Part shown: positions 5,831-9,875 of the stretch, piece by piece
Position numbering within the stretch: the stretch's first letter is position 1
How the letters are laid out: every line of letters begins with the position of its first letter
Notes under the pieces: model-generated
What the model was told of the DNA's origin: nothing
Databases searched by the model: none
The model's input: only the letters and a program-made list of their open reading frames with translations
Source: Bacteroidota bacterium
GTDB lineage: Bacteria > Bacteroidota > Bacteroidia > NS11-12g > UBA955
Direction of reading: 5' to 3'
DNA: 9,875 bases
NCBI GenBank assembly: GCA_030836345.1
Contig: JAURQA010000109.1
Coordinates: 1 to 9,875 of the forward strand
Position numbers and translations under genes: made by a program

Positions 5831-8767
5831 ATGGGAACACTCCTTTCAGCTCAAACCTATTTTACCCCAAATGCGGGTCAATGGTCCAATCCTTCTATTG
5901 CCAGAAATTTACAAGCTTTTGGTTCTGTATTTATTGAAACCAACGGTTTTAAAATAAAACAAGTAGACCCAGATGCGGCCTTAAAAAAACATCATTTGTT
6001 TCACCAGCAAAGCGGATTAAGAGAGCTTACCCTTAGAGGCAACCATTTGTTTTTTAAATGGGAGGGGAGCCAGTCAGCTGCCGTTTCCATGGCAGATTCT
6101 GCCAAGTATTACGAAAATTATTTTATAGGTCAAAATGCCTCTCAATGGAAATCAGGCGTTTACCCCGTTTCAGAAATAAAACAATCTGAAATCTATGAAG
6201 GAATTGATGTAAAATATTATGGGATTAAAGAGGGCATTGAGTTTGATTTAATTCTGCATCCCGGCGCCGATGTGGGGGACATAAGACTGTCTGTGGAAGG
6301 GGCTTATGCCGTTCACCTCCAATCCGGATCGGCCATTTATTCTCATGGCATTGGAGATTTTAGATTGGCTGCACCCTTCGCATATCAATATATTGGGAAT
6401 GAGAAAATCCCTGTTTACTGCCGCTATACCCTAAATAATGAAGTTTTAGGCTTCGAATTGGGAGGGTATAACCCCTCCTTTGATGTTGTTATTGATCCCA
6501 TTCTAGTATTTAGCACCTACTCGGGTTCCACAGGTGATAATTTTGGCTTTACAGCCACCTTTGACTCCAAAGGAAACCTTTATGCAGGTGGAATTGTAGA
6601 TACCACACAAGGGGCATATCCTTATACATCAGGTGCTTTTCAAACGACTTACGGCGGAGTGGGTTTAGCTCGACTTCCCGTAAATTTGGGTTGCGATATT
6701 TCCATTTCAAAGTACAGCTCAGATGGGTCTACCTTACTCTATGCGTCCTATTATGGTGGGAAAGACGATGAGTTTCCGCATAGTCTGGTCTGCGATCTAA
6801 ACGATAATTTGCTCATTTTTGGTACGACCTGGAGCGATAACTTTCCTGTCACTTCGGGAGTGTTTGACCCTTCGCATAATGGGTTGACAGATATTATTGT
6901 TGGAAAGGTAAGCGAGGATGGGAAAACTTTAGAAGCATCGACTTACTTGGGCGGAAGCAATTCCGATGGGTTTAATGGATCGGATTTGATATACAATTAT
7001 GCAGATGACTTTAGAGGCGATATAATAACGGATGAAAAGGGCAAAGTGTTTATTGCCACTACCAGTAGAAGTGGAGATTTCCCCACCTCAATAGATGCAG
7101 ATAAACGCGCCTTGCAAGGAAAAAACGACGGATTATACATTGCAATGGAAAGTGATTTAAGTGATGTGGTTTACGCCTCATTTATTGGAGGTTCTCAAGA
7201 CGATGCAGCCTATAGTATAAAGTTGCAAGACAGCTCTGTTTTTATAGGAGGAGGTACGGCTAGTGACGATATTTCTTGGCCTTCGGGGGCCTTAAACCCT
7301 CTTTATTTGGGTGGTAAAAGCGATGGCTTTTTGTGTGAATTTCACAAAAAATCGGGGGAACTATTGCATGGCACCTTTTACGGAACCAATGCCTATGACC
7401 AAGTTTACTTTATAGAAGTAGATTTAGATAAGCGCATTTATGCCACAGGGCAAACGGAGGGAGCCCTGGCAAGAACGACAAATACCTATGGAAAAGACAA
7501 TGCAAAGCAATTTATATCTGCGTTAACTCCAAGCCTAGATTCCGTATACTTTAGTACCACATTTGGAAACAGAACCACCTTGCCAGAATTAAGCCCGAGT
7601 GCTTTTATGGTTGATAATTGCTACAATATATACTTTAGCGGTTGGGGTTCCTTTACCGGAACCACAGTGGATTTGGAAATCACCCCCGATGCCAATCAGA
7701 AAACCACAGATGGTTCCGATTTTTATTTGGTCGTACTCAATAAGAATGCAGAACGTATCGTTTACGCTAGCTACTTTGGAGGAGATGCCAGTGAAGATCA
7801 TGTGGATGGTGGAACCAGTCGTTTCGATAAAACGGGTGTGGTATACCAATCTGTTTGTGCGAGTTGCCCTAATGCTCCGCCGGGCTTGCAGGATTTCCCT
7901 ACCTCAGCAGGTGCTGTTTTTGAAAACAATAAGAGCTTTCGGTGCAGCAATGCCAGTTTTAAACTCGATTTTGAAATCACCTATACCGTCAATGCAAACT
8001 TTACCTATAGTCCTTTAGATATCTGCTCCAATGATACCGTCCGTTTTAAAAACTTGAGCAAGGCGGGTTTAACGTATCGTTGGGATTTTGGCGATGGCGA
8101 TACGAGTGTTCTTTACGAACCTAAACACCATTATAAAAATGAGGGATTTTATACGGTTGTTCTTACTGTTTTAGACCCTGCAAGCTGCAATAAGAGCGAT
8201 CGCAAAGAACGTATTATAGAAGTGGGCAAATCGCCCAGCGGGAGTATAAGTATCAGAGGAGAAGCTTGCTCCAATACCTATGAATTTGAATTGAGTGATG
8301 GAGTATATGATCCCAATTATACATGGACTGTGGGAACGGAGAATATTGTTGGAGAGAAAAAATTTAAACGCAATTTAAGCATAGGGTCTTACCCCGTTCG
8401 TTTGGTTATTAAACACCCCTCCTATAATTGCTATGATACCATTACTCGTATTATTGACAGCAATACAGATTCCAGTGACCGTGCATTGGTGGCAAATGTA
8501 TTTACTCCAAATGCAGATGGAAAAAATGACTGTTGGAGTGTTCGAGGTTTAGCACAAGCTTGCGATAAAATAGAATTGACCATTTTTAATCGCTGGGGTG
8601 AGCGCGTGTTTAAAACCAAAAACCCAGAAGAGTGCTGGACCGGATTATTAAATGATACAGCCATTGAGCTTCCCGATGGGAATTACTTTTATATTTTAAC
8701 AATTAAGGAAAGCAAAAAATACCCCAAAGATCATATGATCGAGGGATCCATAACCTTAATTCGTTAA
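5831..8767 (+). CDS. large secreted SBBP beta-propeller/PKD protein with T9SS type B sorting domain
   Basis: A surface or secreted protein of at least 978 residues. Domains in order are a DUF7948-like N-terminal domain (about 8-225), then seven SBBP-type repeats marked by (L/V)YASYxGG-like strands at about 225, 302, 367, 446, 511, 571 and 643, enough for one seven-bladed propeller. A Cys-containing linker (VCASCPNAPPG, 675-685) leads to a PKD domain (about 722-798, WDFGDGDTS at 751-759), another Ig-like segment (800-875) and a T9SS type B (gliding-motility-associated, CHU_C) domain (about 886-978: NVFTPNADGKND, FNRWGERVF, PDGNYFYIL). The likely role is adhesion or a structural surface function; no catalytic site is seen. 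The ATG at 5831 is the only usual start, but it leaves just MGTLLSA before the expected cut at SA|Q, too short to export the protein. The true start is probably upstream, perhaps the ATT at 5798. Confidence 0.92.
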   Translation: MGTLLSAQTYFTPNAGQWSNPSIARNLQAFGSVFIETNGFKIKQVDPDAALKKHHLFHQQSGLRELTLRGNHLFFKWEGSQSAAVSMADSAKYYENYFIGQNASQWKSGVYPVSEIKQSEIYEGIDVKYYGIKEGIEFDLILHPGADVGDIRLSVEGAYAVHLQSGSAIYSHGIGDFRLAAPFAYQYIGNEKIPVYCRYTLNNEVLGFELGGYNPSFDVVIDPILVFSTYSGSTGDNFGFTATFDSKGNLYAGGIVDTTQGAYPYTSGAFQTTYGGVGLARLPVNLGCDISISKYSSDGSTLLYASYYGGKDDEFPHSLVCDLNDNLLIFGTTWSDNFPVTSGVFDPSHNGLTDIIVGKVSEDGKTLEASTYLGGSNSDGFNGSDLIYNYADDFRGDIITDEKGKVFIATTSRSGDFPTSIDADKRALQGKNDGLYIAMESDLSDVVYASFIGGSQDDAAYSIKLQDSSVFIGGGTASDDISWPSGALNPLYLGGKSDGFLCEFHKKSGELLHGTFYGTNAYDQVYFIEVDLDKRIYATGQTEGALARTTNTYGKDNAKQFISALTPSLDSVYFSTTFGNRTTLPELSPSAFMVDNCYNIYFSGWGSFTGTTVDLEITPDANQKTTDGSDFYLVVLNKNAERIVYASYFGGDASEDHVDGGTSRFDKTGVVYQSVCASCPNAPPGLQDFPTSAGAVFENNKSFRCSNASFKLDFEITYTVNANFTYSPLDICSNDTVRFKNLSKAGLTYRWDFGDGDTSVLYEPKHHYKNEGFYTVVLTVLDPASCNKSDRKERIIEVGKSPSGSISIRGEACSNTYEFELSDGVYDPNYTWTVGTENIVGEKKFKRNLSIGSYPVRLVIKHPSYNCYDTITRIIDSNTDSSDRALVANVFTPNADGKNDCWSVRGLAQACDKIELTIFNRWGERVFKTKNPEECWTGLLNDTAIELPDGNYFYILTIKESKKYPKDHMIEGSITLIR

Positions 8768-8787
8768 AAAGCGGTCTGTTTTAGACC
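8766..8787 (-). terminator. possible second terminator of the aldehyde dehydrogenase gene
   Basis: On the minus strand GGTCT (8787 to 8783), loop AAAAC, AGACC (8777 to 8773) is followed by GC and five T (8770 to 8766), which overlap the stop codon of the convergent SBBP gene. The stem is only 5 bp, so it is a weak candidate. Confidence 0.35.
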
Positions 8788-8823
8788 ATAAGTATATAGA
8801 AAGAGGACTTTATTCCAGCCTAC

Positions 8824-8851
8824 AAAATGCTCTTATGCAAAGCAAAAGAGC
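8824..8851 (-). terminator. putative terminator of the aldehyde dehydrogenase gene
   Basis: On the minus strand, four bases after the stop codon, GCTCTT (8851 to 8846) pairs with AAGAGC (8834 to 8829). An inner TGC/GCA stem with a three-base loop and one mismatch lies between, and ATTTT follows (8828 to 8824). The hairpin is good but the T-tract is short. Confidence 0.55.
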
Positions 8852-8854
8852 CGT

Positions 8855-9875
8855 TTAGATATCAAACTTAATTCCTTGAGCTAGAGGCAAGTCTATTCCG
8901 TAGTTAATGGTATTGGTTTGGCGTCGCATGTAGCCTTTCCAAGCATCGGAACCACTCTCCCGGCCTCCACCAGTTTCTTTTTCGCCACCAAAGGCACCAC
9001 CAATTTCGGCACCACTGGTACCAATATTTACATTGGCAATACCGCAATCACTTCCCCAAGCACTTAAGAATTGCTCTGCTTCTTGTAAGTTCTTTGTGAA
9101 AATACTGCTGCTTAACCCTTGCTTCACATCGTTTTGCATGGCTATGGCTTCATTTAAATCGCTGTATTTAAGAACGTAAAGGATGGGAGCAAACGTTTCT
9201 TCTTGCACAATGTGGAAATGGTTTTGTGCTTCTACAATAGCGGGTTCTACATAGCAGCCACTTTCGTACCCTTTGCCGCTAAGGACTTTGCCACCTACTA
9301 GCAATGCGCCGCCTTCTTTTTTGGCAGCAGCTAGTGCTCGGGTATAGTTTCCTACTGCATCTTTATCAATTAAAGGACCCATGTGGTTGCTCTCATCCAA
9401 GGGATTTCCTATTCTTAATTGCGTGTAAATGGTTTTGAGTTTATCTATCGTGCTATCGTAAATAGAATCGTGAATAATTAAACGGCGTGTGCTTGTACAA
9501 CGCTGACCTGCTGTACCTACAGCTCCAAAAACAATGGCAGGTAATGCCATTTTTAAGTCTGCCTCTTGAGATAATATAATGGCGTTATTTCCGCCTAATT
9601 CTAAAATACTTTTTCCCAATCGCTCTCCAACAACCTTCCCTACTTCTTTCCCCATGCGGGTGCTTCCTGTGGCAGAAATTAAGGCTACTCTTTTATCCTT
9701 CGTCATCATTTCGCCTATTTCGCGCGCGCCTTGCACAAGGGTAAATATACCTTCTGGAAGATCATTGTCTACCAAAACTTCTTTCAAAATATTTTGAACA
9801 GCTACCGCCGTAGCTGGCGTTTTCTCACTGGGTTTCCAAATGCATACATTGCCACAGACAGCAGCTAACATAGCA
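8855..9875 (-). CDS. ALDH7-family aldehyde dehydrogenase (alpha-aminoadipic semialdehyde type), 5' end outside window
   Basis: The C-terminal 340 or so residues of an NAD(P)-dependent aldehyde dehydrogenase of the ALDH7/antiquitin group, which oxidises alpha-aminoadipic semialdehyde (in equilibrium with piperideine-6-carboxylate) to alpha-aminoadipate in lysine breakdown. Counting from the internal Met at 9871, visible motifs are the cofactor site WKPSEKTP (12-19), SATGSTRMG (66-74), the general base in LELGGNN (E91) and the nucleophile in GQRCTSTRR (C125). The E-to-C spacing of 34 is that of active ALDHs. The C-terminal [17 protein letters not shown] and [20 protein letters not shown] are typical of ALDH7. 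That Met is not the start: the codon before it is open (Ala) and about 165 N-terminal residues are missing beyond the edge. The gene is convergent with the SBBP gene. Substrate is inferred from the subfamily. Confidence 0.9.
   Translation of the reverse strand, partial: AMLAAVCGNVCIWKPSEKTPATAVAVQNILKEVLVDNDLPEGIFTLVQGAREIGEMMTKDKRVALISATGSTRMGKEVGKVVGERLGKSILELGGNNAIILSQEADLKMALPAIVFGAVGTAGQRCTSTRRLIIHDSIYDSTIDKLKTIYTQLRIGNPLDESNHMGPLIDKDAVGNYTRALAAAKKEGGALLVGGKVLSGKGYESGCYVEPAIVEAQNHFHIVQEETFAPILYVLKYSDLNEAIAMQNDVKQGLSSSIFTKNLQEAEQFLSAWGSDCGIANVNIGTSGAEIGGAFGGEKETGGGRESGSDAWKGYMRRQTNTINYGIDLPLAQGIKFDI

Noticed and set aside
7599..8018. Plus-strand 139-codon frame inside the SBBP gene
   Set aside because: Out-of-frame shadow; the main frame there encodes the last propeller strand and the start of the PKD domain without break.
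1..9875. CRISPR array, insertion sequence, riboswitch or toxin-antitoxin pair
   Set aside because: I found no spaced repeat series, transposase frame, terminal inverted repeats, conserved riboswitch leader or small paired genes.

Overview
The window looks like a chromosomal stretch of a Bacteroidota bacterium, probably a gliding or surface-secreting lineage of the Flavobacteriia, Chitinophagia or Saprospiria type. The evidence is two proteins ending in type IX secretion (T9SS) sorting domains, one type A and one type B, promoter -7 boxes of the Bacteroidota form TAnnTTTG, and weak or absent Shine-Dalgarno sites. Genus cannot be told from the sequence alone.

Left part (1-1058): an AT-rich stretch unlike the rest. 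By direct count 15 of the first 60 bases are G or C, against 29 of 60 at 6301-6360. It holds the 5' part of a gene for a small secreted protein of unknown function, running off the left edge on the minus strand. It also holds a short C-terminal remnant of a DEDDh 3'-5' exonuclease, then about 180 bases with no gene but a small direct repeat. It ends at a tRNA-Glu(TTC) gene with its own terminator and promoter. An AT-rich segment with a broken gene on the 3' side of a tRNA gene suggests an old integration site or genomic island edge.

Housekeeping part (1059-2346): tRNA-Glu, rsfS (ribosomal silencing factor) on the minus strand, and birA (biotin-protein ligase without a DNA-binding domain) diverging from rsfS across a 35-base gap that holds face-to-face promoter-like boxes.

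Secretion part (2394-8767): a two-gene operon of a DUF1800 protein followed 18 bases later by a DUF1501 protein. The DUF1501 protein has a twin-arginine signal at its N terminus and a T9SS type A domain at its C terminus, so it is predicted to cross both membranes. After a 170-base gap comes a large surface protein of 978 residues or more: a DUF7948-like N-terminal domain, seven SBBP-type repeats that would make one beta-propeller, a PKD domain, a second Ig-like domain and a T9SS type B domain. Its apparent ATG start would cut off the signal peptide, which is encoded upstream in frame without an ATG, GTG or TTG at a suitable place.

Right part (8768-9875): a convergent ALDH7-family aldehyde dehydrogenase (alpha-aminoadipic semialdehyde type), cut at its 5' end by the window edge, with two hairpins downstream that could terminate it.

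The best lead for something not well described is the DUF1800/DUF1501 pair, with a possible Tat-to-T9SS export route and a DUF1800 partner that keeps the arginine pair but lacks a hydrophobic signal segment. The missing start codon of the large T9SS protein is the clearest anomaly in the sequence.
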